This document shows positions 23,109-34,667 of a stretch of 64,000 nt of DNA, in pieces. Made by a program: the position numbers and the translations under genes. The stretch comes from Siphlonurus alternatus (lineage: Eukaryota > Arthropoda > Insecta > Ephemeroptera > Siphlonuridae). The stretch lies in assembly GCA_949825025.1 (NCBI GenBank), contig OX463778.1:26717551-26781550 (forward strand), given 5' to 3'. The stretch's first letter is position 1; each line of letters opens with the position of its first letter. The notes below the pieces were generated by a model. It was not told the origin of the DNA. It worked only from the letters and a program-made list of their open reading frames with translations, and did not search any database.

Positions 23109-23160
23109 CAGTGAGAGAGCAAGTGAGAGACAAGCAAGATAATGTGAACTCCCCCCCACT
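23109..23160 (-). CDS. Candidate short exon
   Basis: On the minus strand a strong acceptor (TTCTTTATTTGCAG) and donor (CACTG|GTCAGT) enclose 52 nt open in phase 2 to 0 (VGGSSHYLACLSLALSL). The phases would connect 35160-35335 to 20694-20837. The peptide is CT-repeat-like, so coding is doubtful. Confidence 0.14.
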
Positions 23161-23387
23161 CTGCAAATAAAGAAGCTGCCAATATTGACCGTCTCAGAGG
23201 ATAGCAAAGCCGATATTTTCTTATAAGGTCAGAGTATTGCTAGCTGAGTACACAAGACTCGTCTATTTATTGGTCTTGTTCGACAAGAAAAGAGTAAAGA
23301 TTGAACTAACAAACGTGAAGCTGTGTTTAGAATTATTATCTATTTTTATATATGACGTAGTAAATAAAAAATCTTGGATTACAGCAA

Positions 23388-23462
23388 TGAAAAAAAAAAA
23401 AAAAAGAAAAAAAAAAAGAAAGAGAAAATTCGATGACAGCAAAAGAACCGCAAAAAAAAAAT
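23388..23462. repeat. A-rich purine tract
   Basis: AAAAAG-type low-complexity sequence. Lysine-rich and phenylalanine-rich ORFs here on the two strands are artefacts. Confidence 0.85.
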
Positions 23463-23943
23463 AACAAGGAAACAATGTAAGAAAGTTGCTTAGATCCTGT
23501 TAGGAACATAAAACAACAGAAGAATAACAACATAAAGAGGCTTATGTCGTTGACAAGAATGTTCTGAAATTTTTCAAACATCAGAGGAATAACTCTCATG
23601 AAAAAAAAAAAATAATAAATGAAGTAGGATGTATGTTCTAACTATTTTAAGTATAACAGGCTTGACACTGCATGGAGTTTTTATATACGATGACATTTAA
23701 TAAGGCATGTAAGCAAGAACTGCTGGGAGCTTTTTATTGCAACAATTATATAATACTTTATTTTGTAATTATATACATTGGGAGTTAATTGAGCTGATTT
23801 TTTTAAAGATATTTCGAACGCATTTTTATTTTTTTTTATTTATTATTATTATTATTTTTTTTTACTTGAAGGATTTCAATCCTTCTCTATTAGCTTTTAA
23901 GGTTCTTGGACTCGTGGTTGTTGTTTTCAATATTAAAAAATAA

Positions 23944-24000
23944 AAACAATAAAAAAATCTGAACCAAATTGGAGTAACCTTATTTTGTGTACCCTCTATA
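23944..24000. mobile_element. Family P MITE end fragment
   Basis: AAAAAAATCTGAACCAAATT, then GGAGTAACC and GTACCCTCTAT, match the right arm of subfamily B in order but with several changes. No partner arm is nearby, so this is a decayed solo end. Confidence 0.4.
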
Positions 24001-24056
24001 TTAAATTATGTACATCATATTATATATTTTTCTTCATTCACATGGTTCATTGTTAA

Positions 24057-24205
24057 TGAGAGCGATTCACGAACGAGTTATAATATGCAGGGAATTATCC
24101 AGCTTTCCCACTAACCTCGGTTAGCGCCATTGATTTAGGCTGGCACTAAACGTGGTTATATATAGTGAGAAAGCTAGATAACTTCTTTCGTGAATCGTGC
24201 CCATT
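24057..24205. mobile_element. Family G foldback, copy 2
   Basis: Ends GCGATTCACGAACGAGTTAT and TAACTTCTTTCGTGAATCGT pair over about 25 bp. An inner pair, CAGCTTTCCCACTAAC and TAGTGAGAAAGCTAGA, extends the stem. The centre contains GGTTAGCGCCATTGATT and GGCTGGCACTAAACGT. About 149 bp. Confidence 0.85.
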
Positions 24206-24209
24206 GTGA

Positions 24210-27200
24210 CTAACCTATAATAGGAAAACATAATCATTGAAGATATAATATATAGCACTTACAGTTTATAAGCTTGTATAACACACATTTTCAGTGGCCA
24301 ACACTTTTAATATTTAACAATTTATACAAACAAGGTTTACTTAACCTCACTGGGGGTACTTAATATAAAATTTGACTGCAAATTGCATTGTGGGAGCTCA
24401 CATAGTTGGTAGATTACTCCAACGAGGGACTAGCTCGTTAAAATTAACTCGCACTTCAGACATTATAGCGCTATTCTAGTCGTATGTTTCAGTATTACTA
24501 CTACCGATAAAGCCGGCACAATATTACTTGTGAAGAACGTATATTAACACGTTTAACGGTGCACCAGTAGCTATTTTGTGTTGTGCATAAAATTTATTTA
24601 GTTATAAGTACTGCAGAGGCAAGAGAGCGTAGATTAATTAGATTTTCCTGACATGCAGTTTACCACTGTAGGAATGCACAAGTTTGAGAAATTTGGAAAT
24701 TCAGAAAGCAACTTTTACATCTTGATTTGATGGATCTGGTGTAGATAATATGAGGATAAAATGAAGTGGAAATTCTTAGAATTAATACTGCCTACTTTTT
24801 GAATTGATATACTTAATTTTTCAATTAATTTTTATGTTCTGATTATTAAAAGTAATTACGTTTTCTATAAATTTATTATCGTAAAAAAATTTTACCTTAA
24901 GGATTGAACATATTCTAAACTATGCGGTAAAACTTGGTAAAAGAAATAAAAATAAAGCAAAGAAAATGCTAGGACTTTTATATAAATATGTTTTTGTAAA
25001 AGAAAGAAAATATATATTATATATATCATTCGACGTTCTAATTTCTGTAATTTATTAAATAAATACTGTAATATTATTATATAAAAAGAATAAATAAATA
25101 AATGAATAAATTAATTAATGTAAATTATTCAGTACACTTTTCTTAATAAAATACAACCAAGTTAAATAAACACATTAAATAACTATGCTTTTCATCCAAA
25201 TAGACTAGCTTTAAAAAAAATGCTCTATATAGTAATTGCAAACTAAATAATAACGTAATGTAAATCACGTTGCTTTAAAACGTTGAAGAGAGTAAAAGAT
25301 CTGTAAATTTAAAGATTAACAGATAGTTATAGCTTTCTTGATACGAGCCGACCGCAAGTATTAAGTTGGGCTTGGCTTTGAATTAGTGAAAGCAACTTGA
25401 AAGAAGCACGCAATTAAGAAGCAAGCTAGTATAGAGCACATAGTACGTTAGAAGCAATAATCACTAGTTTCAATTGGCGGAGCTAGTCCCCTTCACAAAG
25501 TGTAGCAAAAAGTTTCTGTGGTAAAATTTTCACCCAGATAGACCAATGCAAGAGCACGAATTGTCTTCAGCACTGCATTATATTTTTATTAATATATAAT
25601 TGTACTGCGTTTTAAACGAAGGAAAGATTTTTTTATATATGAAAAATTCCTGTCATATATTTATAAATTATGTATTTATATATACTGTATACTGTATATA
25701 ATAATATATATAATATTATATTTATATTTTAAAATATAAATGATGAAAGATTATAAATTTTGTAACAAAAACACAAAATTTCCGGTGTAAAATAAATGGC
25801 CTCCCCTCTTGACTCATAATAAGCGGGTCTTTTGTAGTTGAGCGTATATAGCCCTCATTTTGCGCCCCCTTGCGTGTTCTGTAGGCTCTTAACCCTCTCA
25901 AGTGGCTCCATGTCCAGTGACAATTTAGAGGAAAATTAACTGGCTTATATACAATTTCCCAAGGTAATTGGTTTCTAACGTTATATTTTTCTTTGTATTA
26001 TATTAAAACAACCCTTTTCATCGTTAAAAGTGATACTTTGTTCTTTACAAGACTGTTTCAATGTCACCTGCCAACTGTTATTTATGTGGGAAAAATATAA
26101 TCAATGAAACCATGAAATTTATCAAATTGATTTCTCAGAACGTAAAATATACCAATAAAGTTTGATCACTATTCATGACATTTGTAATATTGCATATTTG
26201 AATAGAGCTATAGAGAAGACCTAGAGTTAACTTATTATTGTCAATCTTTTCAGCTTTTTTAATCGTGATGGAAAACACTGATGTTATAGTTATCGTATTT
26301 CCCTAATATGTAATGCTCGCGTGCTAAATATTTGCATGAATATGACGTCATAGTGTTTTGCAGTGAAGGGTGCAAATAGATGGTTAAAAAAGTTTGCAGT
26401 GCAAAACTCAAGGTCCTCTCTCTAAAATTGTCAGTAAAAAAAATCATGCAGGTTGTATATATAAGTTAATATAACATTAAAATGAGAAATGCACGTTTTT
26501 TTTATAGATTACTTGCATTCTGAAGCGACGAAATGTTTGCTTTTCATAAAGAACGTTTTGAGGTGATACGGAGAAAAAAGTATTTGAATTTCATTAAGGC
26601 AACGTGTCAGTATGTATTTAAATTTTTCAGTCACGCTGACTATAGAGAGTTTCATCAATAATTGCCGATTGTTAGTTTTCTCATCGATATATAAGTGCTA
26701 TTATTTAGTGTCAACATTTTTGAATGAAAAGTTTTAATGTCATGGTATGTGATACTGACGTTTCTGGAATCTCAAAATATTTTTTCTGATAATTTTTTTT
26801 TTATTATTTTTACTGAGGCTTGGGAAAAGAAAGAATATTAAAAAAAAATCATCACTAGCTCCATGCAGTTGGAAATAATTTCATTTAAAATTCTTTTAAA
26901 TAGTTTTTTTTTAAACATAATAATAATTTTAAAACGCATCTATCGTTACAACGTTATATATATTTTTTGTCAAGTTAAAATAACTTTTTCCCTCTTGTGC
27001 TCGGATAGAATATCACTGTAAATTTAGCTTAAATATAAACATTTTAATAGTACATAATACTGCTGTAAATTACTCTACTCTTGGGTATATAACTATATTC
27101 TTGAAACAAAATAAGAAGAGCCAATGACGTCACCTTGTTAAGCAAACAAGAATAACAAGAATAATTAGTTGCATATTAGCTGGAACATTATTTATGACAA

Positions 27201-27540
27201 TGCAGGGCAATTTTTTTTCCTTTTTTTTTTTGTACCAATGTTATGTTGTTTTTTTTTTATGTGATAGTGAATTGACGATCTTTAACTTTTACTGTGATTA
27301 TGTATCTGACGTGCTTATATTGTTGTACAATCGAAAAGCAATAAATAATTATGAATTATGAATTATAATTATCATACCGACTGCGTAAGTTTCAGGCTAA
27401 ATTGTTAGTCTCCAAGGGAGTAAAGAGGGCGTGGCCACTCCTTGTCCACAGGGATCTCACATCTGCAGGCTCGAGCTTAGCCCTGCGTTTTAACAAAATG
27501 GGTTAAACGAGAGATTCCAGATCTAATTCACGATAATCAC
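24210..27540. other. AT-rich, no gene or repeat family seen
   Basis: Mostly AT-rich with TATA-type runs (25010-25025, 25675-25740). At 26434-26455, AAAAAAATCATGCAGGTTGT matches the right terminus of the family P copy at 11107 but has no recognisable body. Around 27420-27500 a GC-richer patch holds nothing I can assign. Confidence 0.45.
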
Positions 27541-28350
27541 TAATGGCCGTAAGTTGCGTCCAACCTATCCTAGGATAATCCTCGGATTTTTTGTGGCTAA
27601 ACTTATCCGAGATAGTTTGGTAAGTTGCGTCCACGAAATTTGCTACTATCCGAGAAAAATCCTAGAAAAATCCGAGGATTATCTTAGAAAATCTATCCAA
27701 GAAGTTTGGCGGATAATGTTCGGATAATTTCGCTATTTTTGATGTGAAAAGTGGAATTAAAATTGCCAATTAAAATAAATTCATTTAATAATTTTAATGA
27801 AAATATTCACAATATTTTTATAAATAAGCAAATTAAAAATTACTAATATTTAATTATAATTAAATAAAATTAAATCAAACTATTCTTCATGTCCTGTGTT
27901 AATTACATACATATTTTTTCTTTCAATTAAAAATTAAAATATGTAATACCAAAACAAATTTTTGCACACATGGCCAAAATTTATAAGAAATTTAGTAAAA
28001 TTATATTTAATTATCTGATTTAATTTTCCACCCTTAAAATCAAGTTAATTAAAAAAATTAAGAGTGAAAAAATATGTCCTTCTATATAGGACAACCGTGT
28101 TAAATATTAATTATTTTTGAAAAATTGTATATAATTTTCTTAAGAAAATGAGCTTACTTAAAATAAGCACTAATTAATTTCACCGGTGATAATTATAATT
28201 TAATTACATTTAATTAGGTTAACCCTTAAATTTGAAATATAATAAAAATAAAAATATCATGACTGTTTCAAACGCCGCACATAACTAATTCGGACCTGTA
28301 AATTAAAACGAATATGAAAAAAAGTAGATTATAAATATAACCAACAAATG

Positions 28351-30508
28351 TGATCATGCTAAAAAACTTACTTGACCGTCCCCTGTGCTTTCAGGGTTGG
28401 TTCGACTCTCCTATAGGATTTTTTATATTATTAATTGCCATGCAATTAAGGTTGAAACATTGATTCCAGCATGATATTAATCCATCACAACGGTGATGAT
28501 GTTAAAAAATTTTAGAACCCTGCATGCCTCCTATGAACAAAAACGGCAAATGGACGCTACGACCCACTACGTACAGTATGGCACCAAACACCCCTAGGGT
28601 TGGTACCCACGACTTTCCCCAAAAATACAAGAGTCCTTATGGGACCCAGGATTTTGGAAGGAGAACCCATCCCAGCCCAAATTTAATTGGCTATCCGACC
28701 GTGGTTGATTTAAAGCCTCAACCCTATTTGGACCCATTATAATGGGGTACCCAATAAAAGCTCTGTTGCTAGCTTCAATTTCAGGGACCCCCAGCATATT
28801 GGGGCCAAATTTTGGGCTAGGAACGAGTTTAAGACCTTTTTAGAACCGTATTTGCAAGGCCTAACTTTGACTTATTTCGAATTTGAGTTTTTCAAAAAGC
28901 CCGGGAATCGGCAATGATATAAAATACAGTGGCATGCCAAAATTCGACTTTTTCTCTCCTTGAATAACTTTTTTCGAAAACCAGAATTTAAAAAAATAAC
29001 CTGTTTGGAATTTGCCTACACATTTCAGCTTTCAGAAACTGTCTTCAATTTTTTTTTACCTTGAAAGGTTTGGCCACGCGAGCTAAAACGTAAGGGTACC
29101 TTCTGTCATAAGGATAACATGGGGAACTACACTCTTGCGTAATAACCTTTTTAAGAAACAAATTTTGACCGATTTGCACTGAAGCTTATTTTAACAAGTT
29201 CACAGACACACAAAATCTAATAGTGCTACTTAATTAAAACATGGTAAAAACTACCCTTAACGTGATATTGACTCATACTACGTCAAAATATTGTTTAATC
29301 CGAATTTTAAAAATTACCATTGATCCAAAACAAACTAATTTTTTTGACCCAGATATGATTTTTAATTTTTTTAAATCAGATGAAGCCAAGACTTTGATTT
29401 TAGGGGATGTTATTTATTTTGCTCCCTTCCTCAAATTCTTGGCTTCATCTAATTTGAAAAAGTTAACAATCGTACGTTTCTGGGTAAAAAAAAAAAAAAA
29501 AAAAAGAATAAAAATAAATAAAAAAAAAAAGCTTGTTTCAATGGCAATTTTTAAAATTCGGATTAAACAATATTTTGACGTAGTATGAGTCAATATCACG
29601 TTAAGGGTAGTTTTTACCATGTTTTAATTAAGTAGCACTATTAGATTTTGTGTGTCTGTGAACTTGTTAAAATAAGCTTCAGTGCAAATCGGTCAAAATT
29701 TGTTTCTTAAAAAGGTTATTACGCAAGAGTGTAGTTCCCCATGTTATCCTTATGACAGAAGGTACCCTTACGTTTTAGCTCGCGTGGCCAAACCTTTCAA
29801 GGTAAAAAAAAATTGAAGACAGTTTCTGAAAGCTGAAATGTGTAGGCAAATTCCAAATAGGTTATTTTTTTAAATTCTGGTTTTCGAAAAAAGTTATTCA
29901 AGGAGAGAAAAAGTCGAATTTTGGCATGCCACTGTATTTTATATCATTGCCGATTCCCGGGCTTTTTGAAAAACTCAAATTCGAAATAAGTCAAAGTTAG
30001 GCCTTGCAAATACGGTTCTAAAAAGGTCTTAAACTCGTTCCTAGCCCAAAATTTGGCCCCAATATGCTGGGGGTCCCTGAAATTGAAGCTAGCAACAGAG
30101 CTTTTATTGGGTACCCCATTATAATGGGTCCAAATAGGGTTGAGGCTTTAAATCAACCACGGTCGGATAGCCAATTAAATTTGGGCTGGGATGGGTTCTC
30201 CTTCCAAAATCCTGGGTCCCATAAGGACTCTTGTATTTTTGGGGAAAGTCGTGGGTACCAACCCTAGGGGTGTTTGGTGCCATACTGTACGTAGTGGGTC
30301 GTAGCGTCCATTTGCCGTTTTTGTTCATAGGAGGCATGCAGGGTTCTAAAATTTTTAACATCATCACCGTTGTGATGGATTAATATCATGCTGGAATCAA
30401 AATGTTTCAATTGGCAATTAATAATATTAAAAAAAAATCCTATAGAGAAGTGGAACCAACCCTGAAGGCACAGGGGACGGTCAAATAAGTTAGTCAACAT
30501 GATCATGA
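28351..30508. repeat. Inner long inverted repeat, arms about 1 kb
   Basis: The left arm is about 28351-29395 and the right about 29440-30508, around a short centre plus an A-rich insertion in the right arm (29487-29530). Blocks compared by eye over the inner roughly 900 bp (such as CAAAATTCGACTTTTTCTC, CCCGGGAATCGGCAATG, CGCGAGCTAAAACGTAAGGG) are nearly identical, including both overlapping 67-72-codon ORFs mirrored on the two arms. The outer 150 bp (AGGGTTGGTTC, GATTCCAGCATG) has several indels. The mirrored ORFs have no recognised domain and are likely non-coding by-products. Confidence 0.9.
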
Positions 30509-30697
30509 TGCAGTTTATCACTCTTGTTATAATTATTATTATTTTTTTTTATAGTTTTAAACATTGAAAATAAGTTTCTGATAATACATCACGCAAAAAA
30601 GTGAAACACCCCTTAAAAAATGAAAATATAATATCAGGGAGAAAATTTTACATAATACAATAACATTTTGTGTATCAATTTATAACGCCCCTATATA

Positions 30698-30775
30698 TCA
30701 ATTAATGGTTGGTTGGTATTTTTGGGCAATTGACACATTTTGGTCATGTATGCCCCCCACCCCCTATATATCAAT
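30698..30775 (+). repeat. Two-copy segment R2, copy 1
   Basis: GGGCAATTGACA, ATTTTGG, then T(C/A)ATGTATGCCCC matches 62752-62815 in the same orientation over about 55 bp. It lies in the right spacer of the giant element, so the outside copy may mark a related, decayed element. Confidence 0.6.
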
Positions 30776-30929
30776 GTTAGTTTCAATATATATAAAAAAA
30801 TGTTTACAGTTACAATCCCCAAAATTTGCTAGCTTTTCGTTTCGCACTCTTTTTAAGGGTTGAAAATATAACAGTACGAAAATTTCGTCAACACTTCTAC
30901 ATTTTCTGGCATGTTTTTTGTAAAGTTGT

Positions 30930-31145
30930 AAAGGTGGATATTCACATGGCAATTTTTATCATGCGACGCGACGTGGATAATGCGCTCTTGCTGTAGCATC
31001 CATTGGCGGCCATATTTGGCAATTAAAAGAAAAAAAGCATCGTAATTAATGCGATTATCGTCGAATTCGCCGCAGCATAGGATTTCACAGCTTTTATGTC
31101 AAAATTGCGTCGCATCGCCGTTGTCGCCATCTGAATCTGCCTTAA
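30930..31145. mobile_element. Family S MITE, copy 1
   Basis: About 215 bp. The left begins AAGGTGGATATTCACATGGC and has GCGACGCGACGTGGATAATG; the right ends GTTGTCGCCATCTGAATCTG then CCTTAA. Further landmarks are AATTCGCCGCAGCATAGGAT and TCACAGCTTTTATGTC. It is nested inside the giant element and therefore younger than that insertion. Confidence 0.9.
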
Positions 31146-31722
31146 GATAGGGGGTTCTCTTCATAAAAAATTGGTTTTAATGAAGTAATAAAATAATAAA
31201 TAAATAAATTAAAACCTTCAAGAGTAACCTATATAGTAAAACTTCCCGCGCAAACAAATCGGCCAATCAAAAACTTTGTATACGTTTCCAGGATAAGTTT
31301 GACATGGGACGCAACTTACGCAAATCTCGGATAATTGGCCGATAGGGATTATTTGTGGATTTTTCTCGGATACGTTTAGCCACAAAAAATCCGAGGATTA
31401 TCCTAGGATAGGTTGGACGCAACTTACGGCCATAAGTATGCGATGAAGGGTGGAAGATATTGTTAATCACATACTTGAACCAAATTTAATTAAAAATTTC
31501 TAAAAAATAAACAGTAATAAAATTAATTTCAAATTTGCCAACAAGTTTAATTAGACGTATACAAAGAAAAATATAATAATAAAACGTTGCATAAAACATA
31601 ATATATGAAATTATAATATATGAACATAACAAAATAAGCCTATATAATTTTAATAACAATAACGTAAGGTTTGACTTAATTCATCATTTTTTATAGCTCA
31701 CTCTGTTAACTGTTAGTATACA

Positions 31723-32042
31723 ATGGACAATTTGCATGACATTTTTTTATTGCAGAAATGAATAGTGGGTGCAAAGTTATGCTACTCTGAATTTTTTCAG
31801 ATTTTTTAGAGTCCCAGAACTATTTTTAAAAAATTATTGAAAGTCGATTTTATAACGTCACGAGGAGGCTGTCTTTAAGAAAAGGATAGGCGCTAAACGC
31901 CCGTGACGTCATAAAACTGACTCTCAATAATTTTTTTAAAAATAGTCCACGGTCTCAAAAAAATCTGAAAAAATTCAGAGTAGCATAATTTGGTACCCTC
32001 TATCCATTTCTGCAATAAAAAAATGTCATGCAAATTGTCCAT
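31723..32042. mobile_element. Family P MITE, subfamily B
   Basis: Termini ATGGACAATTTGCATGACAT and ATGTCATGCAAATTGTCCAT, about 320 bp. The interior is the common P block. The centre is of the TAACGTCACGAGG..GTGACGTCATA type usually linked to subfamily A, so the terminus and centre are recombined. Confidence 0.93.
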
Positions 32043-32737
32043 TAGCATCTGTTCACCTCATGTTTCTTAAATTTTGTGGTGCAGCTTGAGAGCAAAAATA
32101 ATATAATAAAAAAAAACGAGAAAAGACAGATGATAATTTAATCCTTACACTAATTATCAACTAACCTAACAAGAAATTTACTGATATTTCTAAAGTACAA
32201 AATTGTATACCTATCAACACTTGCATCAATTATACCAAGGTATTTTTTTTTTGTCCCACGCATTAAAATGATTATAATTATGTAATTTGTGAATTCTTTA
32301 TAATAATATGTACGAGTATTAAATATTTAAAACAACTTATTTTGGAGTTTAATTAATATGTAATGTACCGTGCTGTGCTAAAAGGCTGAACTCAAAACTT
32401 ATGTTTAATTTGCAGCGTGAGTGCGGTCTACCCTCTCATCTCTTTCTCCACCCCCCTCTCTCTTTACTTGAACCACCCCACCACAAGATTGTCTCTTACG
32501 CAACAAAAGTATAAAAAATGTGGCTTTTCAATTTCGTAACTCCTGTATCTATAATGATTTTAATGTGGTATATGAATAATTAGCGAATTAGGAAAGTTAC
32601 CATATAAATGATTAAATTTTAAGGTATTCTAAATTCAAAAAAATATCAAGTAAAAAATGTGACAGTGGGCTGTAAATATTACGTAATGTTCTTATTACAA
32701 TACAAGGCTGATATGTTTGAAAGAAATTTTCGGTGCG

Positions 32738-32740
<3 letters not shown>

Positions 32741-32805
<65 letters not shown>
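32741..32805. repeat. (TA)n microsatellite
   Basis: About 32 TA units. The IYIY ORF here is an artefact. Confidence 0.95.
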
Positions 32806-32808
<3 letters not shown>

Positions 32809-32948
32809 TCGAGCTTGTTGGTTTGCAAGTTGGTGGATGTTACACGTTATCACCACTATGTCATTCCAAGTTGGGATTGATTACATAAACCAAGCAGTGT
32901 AGTGTCATAGCGCAAACTTTAAGGTAGATTTTCAATATTTTCATGAGT

Positions 32949-33162
32949 AAAGGTGGATTCACATGGCGATTTTTACCACGCGACGCGACGCGAATAATGC
33001 GCACTTGCTGTAACATCAATTGGCGACCATATTGGGCGATTAAAAGAAAAAGAGCATCGTCATTAACGCGATTACCGGCGAATTCGCCGCCGCATAGGAT
33101 TTCACAGCTTTTACGTTAAAGTCCCGTCGCATCGCCGTTGTCGCCATCTGAATCCGCTTTAA
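32949..33162 (+). mobile_element. Family S MITE, copy 2
   Basis: Full-length copy: AAGGTGGATTCACATGGCGA on the left, GCGACGCGACGCGAATAATG, AATTCGCCGCCGCATAGGAT, and a right end with GTTGTCGCCATCTGAATCCG then CTTTAA. Confidence 0.93.
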
Positions 33163-33376
33163 CAACGGCGATGCGACGCGATTTTGACGTAAAAGCTTTG
33201 AAATCCTATGCAGGCGAGCAAAAGCGCCGTGTTGTGGCGGCGAATATTGCGTTAATTATGATATCATTTTTTTATCCCCAAATATGGCTACCGATGGATG
33301 TTACAGTATATAAGTGCGTGCGTATTATTCGCGTCTCGTCGCAGGCTGGAAATCGCTCATGTAAATCCACCTTAAC
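33163..33376 (-). mobile_element. Family S MITE, copy 3, head-to-head
   Basis: Inverted relative to copy 2 and directly joined to it. It starts ACAACGGCGATGCGACGCGA, lacking the outer roughly 20 bp, and ends ATGTAAATCCACCTTAA. The pair makes a long composite palindrome. The 85-codon ORF at 33138-33395 is a by-product. A further end-like scrap, GTAAATTCACCTTAA, lies at about 33437. Confidence 0.9.
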
Positions 33377-33379
33377 GCC

Positions 33380-34660
33380 ACTAGCCTTTATATAGACTCT
33401 TTAGAGTGCTGTTGCCGCTCTGAAAAGTTGTACATGTAAATTCACCTTAATTTTTTATAAATATATTTTTTTAATTTAATGTGGGATTGAAGCAAAGTTT
33501 ACATGCTCTACATTCAATTCTGTGAACAAGTATAGAACAACATGCTAAAAGAGACTATATTACATGCCTTTTTTAAATAATGTGGAAAAAACTTATTGTT
33601 TTGTTAGAAAATACAGCACTGCCTTGTATTTTTAGTAAAAAATATGTTCATGTAGTATATTACAATGATAATAAACTTGCACATTGTGCTCTAGAAAAAT
33701 GAAATTACATTTTTACATATCAGCAGATAGCTTCAAGCGTTTCAGCTATTGAGGTAATTTACATAATGTATACTTCCCATCTTTATTGTAAAACTTAAAG
33801 AATATGATGACGCAGCAGCCAGAAGTTGTCCAAAAGTTGAATTCAATCACTTAAAGTGCAGAATTTATCTTAAAAAAAAAAATGTTTTTATATAATGTAA
33901 GATCTATTTTGAAATTTTACATTGTACATGCGTGTTCAATTCCTGGAGGAAATATCATAAATATCGTCTATAGTCGACATACTGTACATGTTGGTCGTTA
34001 TATTTCAGCCTCATGACGTACGATCAGCGTCATAGTTTGAATGGAAAAATATATTAAAAATTTCGGGGAAAAAAAAATAATGATGCTATAAAGGTAAGGA
34101 TTTAAAATAAAAATGGTTTCCAGTTAAAAGTGGGGTCATATGTTTCAAGCCAATACATTCATAATTACTTCTTAACATTTGAAAGTGTGTTGTAACTCTC
34201 TGGGTAGGTAACAACATATAATATATTATAATAATATTGGTAACAATAACAGCTATAAAAGTAGATAAGCTGCATGCATGCTGAAAGTTACTTTGAAAAC
34301 TGCTTTTAAACAAGTATAGGAGAAATAGAGTGCATAGCGTGCAAATTTCAAGCAAAATTCATCACAATGAATTGACAAAACGAAGAGTTTGATATATTTG
34401 ACTAAAAAAAAAAAAAAAAAAAATTAAAAAAAAATAAATAAAAACAAAAATAGCATTAGCATGTACATGTAATGTTTATTTGACTGAACAAAAACAAAAT
34501 GAAAAAATATTTATAATTAATTATATAAAAATGGCATGCAATTGTTACATTTTTCTTAACATTATTAAGTATTGATCGAATAAATTTATTTTTTCATTTG
34601 GACTCTTTAATTTTTAAAGATCAATCGTAAATTATATTTGAATGAAAATGTCTTCATTTT
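33380..34660. other. AT-rich, nothing assigned
   Basis: No family-level repeat or exon. A tracts at about 34405-34440. The 89-codon minus ORF at 34086-34355 has no recognisable features. Confidence 0.45.
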
Positions 34661-34667
34661 GTACAGT

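Larger units (their letters stand above)
27543..31433. mobile_element. Giant nested inverted-repeat element, about 3.9 kb
   Basis: The outer ends form a perfect inverted repeat of about 60 bp, starting ATGGCCGTAAGTTGCGTCC and including CCTAGGATAATCCTCGGATT and TTTGTGGCTAAAC. Pairing becomes imperfect for about another 110 bp. Sub-terminally each end repeats TAAGTTGCGTCC and ATCCGAG/CTCGGAT motifs, as expected for transposase-binding arrays. Inside lies a second inverted repeat (28351-30508), separated by AT-rich spacers of about 600-900 bp. The right spacer carries a family S MITE (30930-31145). No transposase is encoded. It is probably a non-autonomous DNA transposon; I cannot name the superfamily. 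Confidence 0.85.

Noticed and set aside
23237..23599. Lys-rich and Phe-rich ORFs on opposite strands
   Set aside because: Low-complexity A-rich purine tract.
28524..28797. Overlapping 72- and 67-codon ORFs, also present at 30064-30367
   Set aside because: They are mirrored by the inner inverted repeat. Preservation reflects arm identity, not selection on protein, and no domain is recognised.
29241..29620. 115- and 68-codon ORFs sharing an N-terminal peptide
   Set aside because: The shared start comes from the two arms of the palindrome reading inward; the rest is A/T-tract translation.
33138..33395. 85-codon ORF beginning MSPSESALTTAMRRDF
   Set aside because: Lies wholly across two family S MITEs. 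The same peptide start occurs in the S copy at 35416.
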